A stretch of 64,000 nucleotides of DNA from an uncultured Agathobaculum sp. (lineage in GTDB: Bacteria > Bacillota > Clostridia > Oscillospirales > Butyricicoccaceae): NCBI GenBank assembly GCA_934504345.1, contig CAKSVR010000007.1, positions 1-64,000 of the forward strand, given 5' to 3'. Under the pieces are notes generated by a model that was given only the letters and a program-made list of their open reading frames with translations, did not search any database and had not been told where the DNA came from. Both the position numbers and the translations under genes were made by a program. Of this stretch, positions 24,420 to 32,976 are shown piece by piece (the stretch's first letter is position 1; each line of letters begins with the position of its first letter).

Positions 24420-27275
24420 TTATCTGCGGATATTCCGCGCGATGGCCTTGACGACTTCATCCACCACCAGCGGCTTGGACACATGGCCGTTCATGTCCGC
24501 ATCGATAGAGGCCTGTACGTCCTCCGCGAATGCGTTCGCCGTCAGTGCGATGATGGGTATCTTCTGTCCGTCCGGGCGATCCGCCAGACTGCGGATGGCG
24601 GCGGTGGCCTCGTAGCCGTCCATGTTCGGCATCATCACATCCATCAGGATAACGTCGAACGTGCCCGCCGGCTGTTCCTCGAACAGCTCGACCGCCTGTT
24701 TTCCGTCAGCGGCGCGGGTGACCTTCATCCCGATCTCCTCGAGCTGCACGACCGCGATCTCCGCGTTGAGGTCGTTGTCCTCGGCCAGCAGAACGTGCAG
24801 TCCGGCCATATCGTGCCAATCGACCGGCGCTTCCTGCCGCTTGGCCGTTTCCTCGCTCACAAGGGTCAGCGGCAGCTCGATGGTGAACGTACTGCCCTTG
24901 CCCTTTTCACTCTGCACCGAGATCGTGCCGCCCATCATATCCACATAGCGCTTGGTGATGGCCATGCCGAGGCCGGTGCCCTTGTACTGCGTGCGCGCAC
25001 CCGAATGCTCCTGCGAGAACTCATCGAACATCTGCTTCTGGAACGCCTCGCTCATGCCGATGCCGGTATCCGCAATGACGAACCGCACCGTAACGCGCTT
25101 TCCGTCCTCGGACACATACCTGTTCGAGGTGAACGTGATGGTGCCGCCGTCCTCCGTAAACTTGACCGCGTTGCCCAGAATGTTGACCAAAATCTCACGG
25201 ATACGCACGGAATCCGCATAAACATACGGGTTGACCGGTTTTTCGCGGTTTACCACGAACTTCAGGTCGCGGCGCGAGAGCAGACCCGCGGTGACATTGA
25301 GCGCACCGTCCACCACCGACGTAATATCCACGATGACCGGATTGATCTCCACACGGCCGCTCTCGATGCGGCTGATGTCCAGCACATCGTTGATGAGCGT
25401 GAGCAGCAGCTCCGAGCTGTCGCTGATCTTATCCAGACAGTTCTTCACCTGCCCGCTCACATTCTGCCGCAGCGCGATATTCGTAAAGCCGATGATGGCA
25501 TTCATCGGGGTGCGGATGTCATGCGACATATGATTGAGGAAAATGGTCTTGGCCGAGTTGGCGTTCTCCGCCTTGAGCAGCGCCGCCTCCAGCTCCTCAT
25601 GGTTCTTTTGCAGTTTGCGGTTGAGCTCGTCCGACCGGGCGGCCGCCTCGCGCGCACGAACCTCCGCCGCCTGCGATTTGTGCAGCAGACTGAGGATGAT
25701 GAGCAGGATAACGGTAAACGCCAGCAGCAGCACGCCTGTCACCGCGATGAAATTATCCTTGAAGAAATCCACCAGCGTGACCTTTTGCAGCGTGCTGTCG
25801 TACATGGAAAGCGCACCGCTCAGCATGGTGATCGGGATGGTCTGCAAGGTTTTGTTCAGGATGGACAGCAGCGTGGAGCTGCCGCGCTTTACCGCGAACG
25901 AGGTGTTGCCCGCCCGTGTCAGATACACGCTGTACAGCGCCTTGTCCTCCACATACCGGGTACTCTGCCCGGGCCTGACGACCACGCAGTCGGCTTCGCC
26001 GCGGCGCACAGCCTTCTCCGCATCCTCGAAGCTGTCACAGTCGAGCACTTTCCATTTCGGGTAGTTATAGCTGATATACCACCGCAGGAGCTCATCCTCC
26101 CTGGCGATGGCGACCGTGTTTTCCGCTGTTTCATCGAAATAGTTCTGCGTGGTGACAGCGGTCATATTGATCGTCCACACCGTGTTGGACAGCACAAAGC
26201 CGTTCTGCTCCGCGATATACGGGTTCTGGCTGAAATGGAAGATCATGTCGATGTCGCCGTCCGCGAGTGCCTGTGTCAGCTCCTGCATCGTGGCATATTC
26301 GACCGGCTCGAACGACAGCGTATGCTCACCCAGACTGTTCTCCGCCAGCGCGATATAATCCGTGATAACGCCTGTCAGCTCGCCGTTTTCCGCTTTCATG
26401 CTGACGCCTGCATCGTTATCCAGCCAGCCGACACGGATCGCGCCGTGCCCGCTCAGCCATTCCTCCTCCTCCGTCGCCAGCACCGGACTGGATACCGACG
26501 AAAGATACCGCCGATACAGCTCATCCGCATAGAACGGCTTGTCGTTCTCCATTTTCCGCATAGCATTGTCCAGTTCCTCTTTGAGGTCGGGACGGTTTTT
26601 ATTGATGGCAAAATAAATGCTGGAGCCGCCCGTCATGGAAATGGCGGACATCCCGAACTCCACCCATGCAGGTGTTTCGGTCGAGATCACGCAGTCGATC
26701 TCGTGGTTTGCGGCCATCTGTTTGCCCTGTTCGAAGCTGTTGACGGCAACATACTGCATATGCAGTCCGTGTGCCTTTTCCCACTCGTAGAACTGTGCAG
26801 CCTGCACGCTGGTCGGCATCAGGCAGACACGCTTGCCGTTCAGCGTTGACAGGTCGGAAGCGGAAATATCCGTATCCCGCAGATTGGCATACAGATAATA
26901 GCGCTCCTCGCCCATCGGCAGCTCGGAGAACAGCATGGATTCGGCGCGTTCATCCGTATAGGAGATGCCCGCCATAATGTCGATCTCGCCGCTCTTCATC
27001 ATTTCCAGCAGATCGGCCCAGCCGCTCTCCACATATTCGTATTTCCAGCCGGTATACGCCGCGACCGCCTGCTCGTATTCGTAACCGTAGCCGCTGCGTT
27101 CACCGTTTGCGCCGGTGATATTGTACGCATCCTCATACCAGCCCGCGCGGACGGTCTTTTCCTCGGTTTCGCCGTCCTGCGCCGCCGCAGCGCGCACCGG
27201 CACGAGCGGAAACAGCACCGCCAGACACAGCAGCAGACAGCCGAACCGTTTGAGCCTCTCTGCGATGTTGCCCAT
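24420..27275 (-). CDS. Hybrid histidine kinase with two periplasmic solute-binding domains (paralog)
   Basis: The 951-residue protein repeats the plan of the kinase at 17228: signal peptide, two SBP_bac_3-like domains (both proteins share NITGxNGERSGYGYEYEQAV), one membrane helix near 520, HisKA with His in SHDIRTPMNAI (about 583), HATPase (LVNILGNAVKFTEDGG, GTGLGMAI) and a receiver with Asp in ILMDVMMPNMDG (about 876). Many bacteria use such proteins to sense amino acids or peptides. It is transcribed from an unusual promoter with an (AT)11 tract. The two genes probably arose by duplication; the kinase cores are more diverged than the first sensor domain. Confidence 0.93.
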   Translation of the reverse strand: MGNIAERLKRFGCLLLCLAVLFPLVPVRAAAAQDGETEEKTVRAGWYEDAYNITGANGERSGYGYEYEQAVAAYTGWKYEYVESGWADLLEMMKSGEIDIMAGISYTDERAESMLFSELPMGEERYYLYANLRDTDISASDLSTLNGKRVCLMPTSVQAAQFYEWEKAHGLHMQYVAVNSFEQGKQMAANHEIDCVISTETPAWVEFGMSAISMTGGSSIYFAINKNRPDLKEELDNAMRKMENDKPFYADELYRRYLSSVSSPVLATEEEEWLSGHGAIRVGWLDNDAGVSMKAENGELTGVITDYIALAENSLGEHTLSFEPVEYATMQELTQALADGDIDMIFHFSQNPYIAEQNGFVLSNTVWTINMTAVTTQNYFDETAENTVAIAREDELLRWYISYNYPKWKVLDCDSFEDAEKAVRRGEADCVVVRPGQSTRYVEDKALYSVYLTRAGNTSFAVKRGSSTLLSILNKTLQTIPITMLSGALSMYDSTLQKVTLVDFFKDNFIAVTGVLLLAFTVILLIILSLLHKSQAAEVRAREAAARSDELNRKLQKNHEELEAALLKAENANSAKTIFLNHMSHDIRTPMNAIIGFTNIALRQNVSGQVKNCLDKISDSSELLLTLINDVLDISRIESGRVEINPVIVDITSVVDGALNVTAGLLSRRDLKFVVNREKPVNPYVYADSVRIREILVNILGNAVKFTEDGGTITFTSNRYVSEDGKRVTVRFVIADTGIGMSEAFQKQMFDEFSQEHSGARTQYKGTGLGMAITKRYVDMMGGTISVQSEKGKGSTFTIELPLTLVSEETAKRQEAPVDWHDMAGLHVLLAEDNDLNAEIAVVQLEEIGMKVTRAADGKQAVELFEEQPAGTFDVILMDVMMPNMDGYEATAAIRSLADRPDGQKIPIIALTANAFAEDVQASIDADMNGHVSKPLVVDEVVKAIARNIRR

Positions 27276-27368
27276 GTTTCATTCCCCCTTGAAGCCCTAT
27301 CGGCCTCATTCGAGCCAGCGCGATGCGTTTTTGCAACTTTTTGCACCGGAAAAACCCGAAAATATCCC

Positions 27369-27390
27369 ATATATATATATATATATATAT
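27369..27390. repeat. (AT)11 dinucleotide tract at a promoter
   Basis: Eleven perfect AT units lie at the -10/start region of the kinase gene's promoter. Such tracts slip during replication and could alter expression. Confidence 0.9.
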
Positions 27391-27415
27391 TATACTGTTT
27401 TTACCGTTCTGTCAA
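27387..27415 (-). promoter_or_regulatory. Promoter of the kinase gene at 24420
   Basis: On the minus strand TTGACA is followed by TATAAT at 15 bases or TAATAT at 17 bases; the -10 merges with the AT tract. Confidence 0.6.
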
Positions 27416-27509
27416 TCATAGGCGCACACTGGGCCGTGCAGAAACGGAAAGCTGTGTACGCCATCCGCAGAATTATCCACAGGTCTGTGCATAATCCTGC
27501 GGATACAGC

Positions 27510-27541
27510 AAAACGCCGCAGACCAACGTCTGCGGCGTTTT
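27510..27541. terminator. Terminator hairpin in the long intergenic region
   Basis: AAAACGCCGCAGA pairs with TCTGCGGCGTTTT. It would end minus-strand transcripts coming from the genes at 28138 and 28864. Confidence 0.75.
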
Positions 27542-27884
27542 CGTGCGGCTGTCCCGGGTACGGCGGAGCCCGAAGGCTGCTCGAGCCATTTTTTCGGACT
27601 CTTCTGCCGCCTCGCACCGGAGAGGGATGCGGCGCGGCCAATGGGCCCGGTTGGGAAAGGTATCCGCTCAAGGCGGATATAAAATACAGGTTGTGATCGC
27701 GGATCACTCATCTTTTACGGAAGCGTGTGAACGTGTAAGACGAAGTGCGAATGCGCGGTGTGTCGGTCGAACGGACGAAAAATGCGGTTTGGCGCTGTCT
27801 GATACGAAGAACGGCTCGTTTTTGCTGTTATTGGCAGCAGACATCGGCAAATTTGCATATTTGCATACGTTAGTTGACAGAGGA
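27542..27884. other. Gene-free stretch
   Basis: No reading frame with a ribosome site, no repeat and no strong hairpin is seen in these 340 bases. A plus-strand frame of about 118 codons crosses it but has no start signal and continues into the 161-bp repeat, so it was not called. Confidence 0.5.
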
Positions 27885-28045
27885 GGTAATACCGCATAAT
27901 TAGACAAGAGCGATTTACGAGCAAATTTTGCGTACTGACGAGGCGCGATTTTACGGTAATACTTGATGTATTACCGTGAAATTGCAACGAAGTCAGTGCA
28001 CAAAATTTCCGCAAAGCGCCGCAGCGCTAATTGTGCGGTGTTACC
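27885..28045 (+). repeat. 161-bp inverted-repeat element, copy 3
   Basis: This is again exactly 161 bp. It starts GGTAATACCGCATAATT and ends GTGCGGTGTTACC, with the intact palindrome CGGTAATACTTGATGTATTA. It is flanked by AG and CT. It has more substitutions than copies 1 and 2 but keeps the terminal and central symmetry. Confidence 0.8.
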
Positions 28046-28137
28046 TTAGAATGCAGCGTTATAGTTCATCTGCATCTGAACCGGCTTTCCGCGCCCTCGC
28101 GTTCCGCTGCACCCGGGGCGGCCGCACAAGGCGGCGC

Positions 28138-28764
28138 TTATGCGGCGAACGCCTCGAAGATCGCCGCAAAGCTGTCGTTTACGTCGAACGGCGCCTCGTA
28201 TGCGACCTCGGAGTTGATGAGCCAGCGGTCCAGCTCGGTGCTGACGGCATCGAGCTGCGCGGTCAGCTTTTTCAGCTCGGCGCGGATACGGTTCCGGTCG
28301 TAGTGGATGGTCGTCACGCGCTTTTCATCGCAGCGGTACGCCACCTGATTGCCCTCGGCGTTGAAGCGGTAGCCCACCGCACCGCCCGGGCGCATGGTTT
28401 CGCTGCAGCGCAGGTCTACCATGGTACGCAGCACGCGCGCCACCGCCTGCCGACGGGTGTTCAGGCTGACCTCACTGTCCATATCGATGGGCAGCTGCGC
28501 CTTGGCCGTCCGGATGGCCTGCGACAGCTTTTCCCGCTCGTGCAGCAGGTCGAGCAGGAACGCCGCCACCGCATCGATGCGGTCCGCGTACTCGCTCGGC
28601 GCGGCCTCGACCGTCACCTCGTTCTCCCGCTCGGGCACGACCCGGCTGTACAGCGTCGTCACCTTTACCTCGGTGATGTTGCGCTTGTCCTCGAGGATGC
28701 TTTCCGCTTCATCCATCAGCGCTTTCAGCTTGTTCTGGCAGCGGAACGCTTCTTTCAGGTTCAT
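28138..28764 (-). CDS. Conserved hypothetical protein, helical
   Basis: The 208-residue soluble protein is mostly helical (start MNLKEAFRCQNKLKALMDEA) with the conserved-looking blocks PIDMDSEVSLNTRRQAVA, GYRFNAEGNQVAYRCD and WLINSEVAYEAPFDVN. I have a sense of it as a widespread Firmicutes hypothetical, but know no function. AGGAGGG precedes the ATG at 28764; the longer frame has no site. No neighbouring gene suggests a pathway. Confidence 0.75.
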   Translation of the reverse strand: MNLKEAFRCQNKLKALMDEAESILEDKRNITEVKVTTLYSRVVPERENEVTVEAAPSEYADRIDAVAAFLLDLLHEREKLSQAIRTAKAQLPIDMDSEVSLNTRRQAVARVLRTMVDLRCSETMRPGGAVGYRFNAEGNQVAYRCDEKRVTTIHYDRNRIRAELKKLTAQLDAVSTELDRWLINSEVAYEAPFDVNDSFAAIFEAFAA

Positions 28765-28863
28765 GTTTTTCCCTCCTGTTTTGTGATGCTTCTGTTCTCT
28801 TTCTGTATCCGTATTGTACCGCACAAAACAGGATTTGTCATTCAAGCGGCAGTTCAATCCATG

Positions 28864-29445
28864 CTATTTCCTGAAAAACCGGAAATCACAGCAGTCCCCG
28901 CCGTATCCCAGCGTTTTGGTGCGCGTAAAGCCGAGTTTACGCAGTCCGCCGTAGGTCACATCGTCCACATCGCAGAACAGCGGGCACAGCTCCGGACAGC
29001 CGTTTTCCGCGCACGCCGTATGCCACAGGCATTGGGTGATGTCGGCGGAAAAGTGTGCTCTGTCATGCGCCTGCGTGCTCTCCCACAGGTCGGAGGTTCG
29101 CATGATCCTGAGGAAACACCGGCTGTATATCGCGTAAAAGCCCGGTATGCGCTCCATTTTCGCTGTGAAGGCGTGCTTTTCCGCCGCGACCCAGTCCATC
29201 ATGTAGGTCCGCATCTGCGCGCGGGCCTCCTCCGGCGGCAGCTCGTCCCGCAGCACCTGATACAGCGCGATGCGCGGGAGGATGGTCTGCGTGAGCGTTT
29301 TCTTCTGGTTTTTCGTCTTGTTATGGATGTCGGCAATGATGCGGATCAGCGCTGCCTCCTGCCGGGAAAACAGGGCGCGGCCTTTTTCCTCGCCGAACGC
29401 TCCAATGAGGAACGCTTTGAGCTGCTTTTGCTGTTTGATATGCAT
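28864..29445 (-). CDS. L-2-amino-thiazoline-4-carboxylate hydrolase-family protein
   Basis: The 193-residue protein resembles the ATC hydrolase family (PF14196): C-terminal LWHTACAENGCPELCPLFCD followed by LGFTRTKTLGYGGDCCDFRF carries the conserved cysteine, histidine and aspartate positions. In Pseudomonas the founding enzyme opens the thiazoline ring to cysteine, but most Clostridial members are uncharacterised. It lies 100 bases upstream of the helical hypothetical gene on the same strand. Confidence 0.75.
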   Translation of the reverse strand: MHIKQQKQLKAFLIGAFGEEKGRALFSRQEAALIRIIADIHNKTKNQKKTLTQTILPRIALYQVLRDELPPEEARAQMRTYMMDWVAAEKHAFTAKMERIPGFYAIYSRCFLRIMRTSDLWESTQAHDRAHFSADITQCLWHTACAENGCPELCPLFCDVDDVTYGGLRKLGFTRTKTLGYGGDCCDFRFFRK

Positions 29446-29593
29446 GATTGGTTCATTCTTTCATTCAAATATCGGGATACCCGTACCCATTCTCCATTTG
29501 AGCCCCTAACTATACCACACCCGCCGCCATAAGAAAAGTCCGCTCTGCAAAGGCTTTTCAGCATTTTCTCCTGTTGCTCTGCTTCATACTGTG

Positions 29594-29610
29594 TAATGTG
29601 CGGTATTGCC
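29594..29610 (-). repeat. Remnant end of the 161-bp element
   Basis: Seventeen bases (AATGTGCGGTATTGCC with context) match the GGCAATACC terminal inverted repeat. The rest of the element is absent, so this is an end left after deletion. Confidence 0.5.
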
Positions 29611-29697
29611 TTACGCCTTCTTCATACGGCGGACCTGTGCGCCGATGATAACGGCGAGGGCGACGAGAGCAACGCGGATGATTTTCCGGCACAGGAA
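29611..29697 (-). pseudogene. C-terminal remnant of a membrane-anchored protein
   Basis: On the minus strand a short frame without a start reads IIRVALVALAVIIGAQVRR then a lysine-rich end and stop, like the membrane tail of a surface protein. An in-frame stop precedes it. It abuts the element remnant at 29594, suggesting a deletion removed the rest of the gene. Confidence 0.4.
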
Positions 29698-29728
29698 TCA
29701 CTGGTGAAACGGAAAATCCCGGCAGGTA

Positions 29729-29757
29729 TTGACATTTCCGCGCATTCGTCCTACGAT
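29729..29757 (+). promoter_or_regulatory. Promoter of the gene at 29798
   Basis: TTGACA and TACGAT are separated by 17 bases. Confidence 0.6.
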
Positions 29758-29797
29758 TGACTTATCAAACGATAATTTTCGCAAAGGCGGTGTCCCG

Positions 29798-30628
29798 ATG
29801 AAATGGTCTGACTACTACGAACACTATGACTGCTGGCAGGAGAGCACACAGTACAGCCGGCTGGCCTCCATCTCGGACTGGGGACCGGAGAACAGTCCGT
29901 CCGAGCAGATTGCCGACTGCATCTGCTATGTGGACGACCGGACTGCCGCCAGCATCCTGCGCCGTGCGCTGGCCGCAAATGTGCGGTTTCGTCCGGCGGA
30001 AGTGGTGAAGATTGTTGACAGCGGCCTGATCGACAACGAAAAGCTGCTGCTGCGGCTGGTGAAAACATCAGACGAGCCCTACACCGGCGCGCAGCTGTGT
30101 ACGCTGCTGGAGAACATTTTCGACAACGATCCCATACTCGAGCTGCTCGACCAAACGTGCTCGCAGCCGACCCATTTCACCGAAAAAGAGGTGCTCTCGC
30201 TGCTCCCCTATCTGATGGATGTGGATGCGGTGAACAAGGTGGCCGGTTCCACCGATGCGGTGTTCTCCGAGGACGGCCTGAACAAGCTCTGCGACAACGG
30301 CCTCGACGAAACGCTGGTCGAGCGTATCAGCCGCCGCAGCGGCATCCCTTACAGCGACCCGAATGCGGACGAGGATTTCGACGACGAGCCGGTATGCACC
30401 GCGCCGCGTGCGAAAAAGCCCGGCCTGCTCTCAGCGCTGCTGATGGGCTTCGCGATGGGCGGCACGCCCGCACCGTCCAATCACAGCGGCTGCTGCAGCG
30501 GCGACTGCGCGAACTGTCCGCCGCACTACGGCTATCGCTACGGGCGCTGGTATTACGGCCACGGGCATTCGCACGGCTGCGAGTTCGGCGGCAACGGCGG
30601 ATGCAGCGGAAAATGCAGCCGCGACTGA
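29798..30628 (+). CDS. Hypothetical protein with a Cys/His/Gly-rich tail
   Basis: The 276-residue protein starts MKWSDYYEHYDCWQES after a moderate ribosome site. Its first 200 residues are helical and acidic and look like short repeated segments (GLIDNEKLLLRLV, NILELL-type), possibly a HEAT-like array. The last 45 residues are rich in Cys, Gly, His and Tyr (GCCSGDCANC, YGHGHSHGCEFGG), typical of a metal-binding tail. There is no signal peptide. Function is unknown; the tail suggests zinc or copper binding. Confidence 0.7.
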   Translation: MKWSDYYEHYDCWQESTQYSRLASISDWGPENSPSEQIADCICYVDDRTAASILRRALAANVRFRPAEVVKIVDSGLIDNEKLLLRLVKTSDEPYTGAQLCTLLENIFDNDPILELLDQTCSQPTHFTEKEVLSLLPYLMDVDAVNKVAGSTDAVFSEDGLNKLCDNGLDETLVERISRRSGIPYSDPNADEDFDDEPVCTAPRAKKPGLLSALLMGFAMGGTPAPSNHSGCCSGDCANCPPHYGYRYGRWYYGHGHSHGCEFGGNGGCSGKCSRD

Positions 30629-30718
30629 ATACCAAAACAGCCGAGAGAATCTGCATCCCATCGATGGTCGGCGTCGCGGTGTCAATCCATACCGCGTTTG
30701 CGGCAGGTAAATTCCGGT

Positions 30719-31609
30719 TTACCACCGTGCAACAAATTCCAGTGTTTTCGCGAGCGAATCCATGCGGGCCTTGCAGCCGGGCTCTTTATTTGCGCCGCGG
30801 TCGCCCGCGAAAAACTTTGCGCTGCGAACCTCGAACGGCACGAACAGATGGCTGCCGCAGTTATAGCGCAGATGCTGATAATAGTACGGAAAACCGTGCG
30901 CTTGCAGACGGTTTACGATCTGTTCCGCTGCCTCGGCGGACGGCCACATGGTATCCAGCCTGGACGAGATGAGCAGCACCGGCCCGGCGATGTTCTCAGC
31001 CCTGATGACGGCCTCCGGCGCGGGATCCTGCACGAGCGGCAGGTACAGGTCGTACATCGTCAGCTCTTTTGCGCGCAGGCTGTTCCGCAGCACCGTGCCG
31101 AGCGGAAATTTTTCCGTGCGGAACGCGGTGTACGGCACTTCCTCGCCGTGAAAGCTCCAGCTGCTGTGCGGCACAAAGGATATGCCCCGTTTCTTCTCAA
31201 ATCCCTGACAGACCGTGTTCATCGGCGCAACAGCCACCACCGCATTCACCAGCTCCGGCAGCAGACTGCCCGCTGTCAGCGCCAGCTCCGCGCCCTTGGA
31301 GATGCCCCATAAGCCGACCTTGCCGAAGCCCATGTCGTGCAGCTGTCCTGCGGCGTTCTCCACAAAGTCGATCGGGATGCGGTCGAACGCCTGCGGCAGT
31401 CCCTCCTCCATCACATAGGCCAGCGCCAGCGTGGTCAGCCCGCGTGCGCGGAATACCTCCGCCAGCAGACGGGCCAGTGCGATGCCGCCGTCGCTGCCGC
31501 TGAAGCAGATCAGCGCTTTGCCCGGATACCTGTCCTCCGCCGGTCGGAACAGCTCTCCAAAAAAGCCGTCCGGCTGAACATGATAGATCGTGTTTTCTGT
31601 ATGCAGCAT
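30719..31609 (-). CDS. Alpha/beta-hydrolase of the BAAT/acyl-CoA thioesterase C-terminal type
   Basis: The 296-residue hydrolase has an oxyanion-style ICFSGSDGG, the nucleophile elbow GLWGISKGAEL, an acid in SSRLDTMWPS and a late histidine in NCGSHLFVPFE, in the order seen in the BAAT C-terminal domain family. Animal BAAT uses Cys; bacterial members such as this use Ser. Substrates may be bile-acid or fatty acyl thioesters, or dienelactone-like esters. An extended -10 TGGTATAAT lies upstream. It is a single gene convergent with the one at 29798. Confidence 0.82.
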   Translation of the reverse strand: MLHTENTIYHVQPDGFFGELFRPAEDRYPGKALICFSGSDGGIALARLLAEVFRARGLTTLALAYVMEEGLPQAFDRIPIDFVENAAGQLHDMGFGKVGLWGISKGAELALTAGSLLPELVNAVVAVAPMNTVCQGFEKKRGISFVPHSSWSFHGEEVPYTAFRTEKFPLGTVLRNSLRAKELTMYDLYLPLVQDPAPEAVIRAENIAGPVLLISSRLDTMWPSAEAAEQIVNRLQAHGFPYYYQHLRYNCGSHLFVPFEVRSAKFFAGDRGANKEPGCKARMDSLAKTLEFVARW

Positions 31610-31662
31610 GGCCGCTCGTCCCTTTCGCTATGGTATGCTGTCTACATTATACCACAAAACGG

Positions 31663-31691
31663 AAAAAGGAGAGCGAAAAAAGCTCTCCTTT
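31663..31691 (-). terminator. Terminator of the pantothenate operon
   Basis: AAAGGAGAGC pairs with GCTCTCCTTT and is followed by TTTTTCC on the minus strand. Confidence 0.85.
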
Positions 31692-31708
31692 ACGATACCT
31701 TAACTATA

Positions 31709-32104
31709 TTACTGCATATCCTTCAGCAGACCGTGCTTTTCATAGGTCGTAGTGCGGACAATCTTGTTCTCCTCATCCACAAACACCACCTGCGGCGCGT
31801 AGCCGGACTTTACCTCCTCCGGCGTCAGCTGTGCATACGCCATCAGGATGACCTTATCGCCCACGCTGACACAGCGCGCCGCCGCACCGTTCAGGCAGAT
31901 CATGCCGCTGCCTCGCTCACCGGCGATGGTGTAGGTTTCAAAGCGGTTGCCGTTCTCGATGTCCACGATGGCAACCTTTTCGTATTCATAAATGCCTGCC
32001 GCATCCAGCAGGTCGGCATCGACCGTGATAGAGCCGACATAGTTGAGCTCGGCCTGCTTTACCGTTGCGCGGTGAATCTTACCTTTGAGCATCTGTACCG
32101 TCAT
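31709..32104 (-). CDS. panD: Aspartate 1-decarboxylase
   Basis: This 131-residue pyruvoyl enzyme makes beta-alanine from aspartate. The self-cleavage site Gly24-Ser25 is present in [11 protein letters not shown], giving the beta chain and the pyruvoyl alpha chain. Length and motifs ([25 protein letters not shown]) are standard. It begins four bases after the panC stop and is the last gene of the panG-panB-panC-panD operon. Confidence 0.96.
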   Translation of the reverse strand: MTVQMLKGKIHRATVKQAELNYVGSITVDADLLDAAGIYEYEKVAIVDIENGNRFETYTIAGERGSGMICLNGAAARCVSVGDKVILMAYAQLTPEEVKSGYAPQVVFVDEENKIVRTTTYEKHGLLKDMQ

Positions 32105-32107
32105 CGT

Positions 32108-32956
32108 TCAGCCCTCCACCGAAAAATTGTCGATCAGGCGCGTTTTGCCGATATAGACCGCCATTGCCACCAGCTCACCGCCGTGAAGCTCATGTACGGG
32201 CAGCATGGTGAGGCCGTCTACTGCGGAAACGTAGTCGATACGCGCCAGCGGCTCCTGCTCGATGAGGACGCGCATCGCGCCGACAATCTTATCCGCATCC
32301 TTTTCGCCGTTCTGCACCATCTCCTGGCCGAGCTTAACAGCACGCGACAGCACGAGCGCCGCCTTGCGCTCCTCGGCGTTCAGATAGGTGTTGCGGGAGG
32401 ACTTGGCAAGCCCGTCCGCCTCGCGGATGATGGGACAGCCGACGATCTCAATGCCCATCGACAGATCGAGCACCATCCGGCGGATGATGGCAAGCTGCTG
32501 GGCATCCTTCTGGCCGAAGAACGCCTTATCCGGCGTTACGATATTGAACAGCTTGGAAACGACCGTGCACACGCCGCGGAAATGGATCGGACGGGTCTTG
32601 CCGCACAGCTGGCGCGGCATTTCGGACTGCACCTCGACAAAAGTGGCAAAACCGTCCGGGTACATCTCGGACACCTCGGGATGGAACACCATATCGCAGC
32701 CGCATTCGGTCAGCAGCGCACAGTCGTGCTCGAAATCACGCGGATAGGTTTCCAGATCCTCGCCCGGGCCGAACTGGGTCGGATTGAGGAATACCGAAGC
32801 GACCGTGCGGTCGCACTGCTGCACCGAGGTCTTCACCAGACTGGCATGTCCCTCATGCAGGTAGCCCATGGTCGGCACCAGACCGACCGTAAGACCCTGC
32901 TGTTTCCATTCGCGCACCTGCGCGCGCACTTCTGCGATAGTCGTTGCGATTTTCAT
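32108..32956 (-). CDS. panC: Pantoate--beta-alanine ligase
   Basis: The 282-residue ligase joins pantoate and beta-alanine with ATP to give pantothenate. It shows PTMGYLHEGHASL (HIGH-type motif), FLNPTQFGPGED, the KLFNIVTPDKAFFGQKDAQQ region and the KMSKS-like SSRNTYL. Spacing to panB is 20 bases and to panD four bases, so translation is likely coupled. Nothing is missing or unusual. Confidence 0.96.
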   Translation of the reverse strand: MKIATTIAEVRAQVREWKQQGLTVGLVPTMGYLHEGHASLVKTSVQQCDRTVASVFLNPTQFGPGEDLETYPRDFEHDCALLTECGCDMVFHPEVSEMYPDGFATFVEVQSEMPRQLCGKTRPIHFRGVCTVVSKLFNIVTPDKAFFGQKDAQQLAIIRRMVLDLSMGIEIVGCPIIREADGLAKSSRNTYLNAEERKAALVLSRAVKLGQEMVQNGEKDADKIVGAMRVLIEQEPLARIDYVSAVDGLTMLPVHELHGGELVAMAVYIGKTRLIDNFSVEG

Positions 32957-32976
32957 TGTATATTCTCCTGTTTCAC

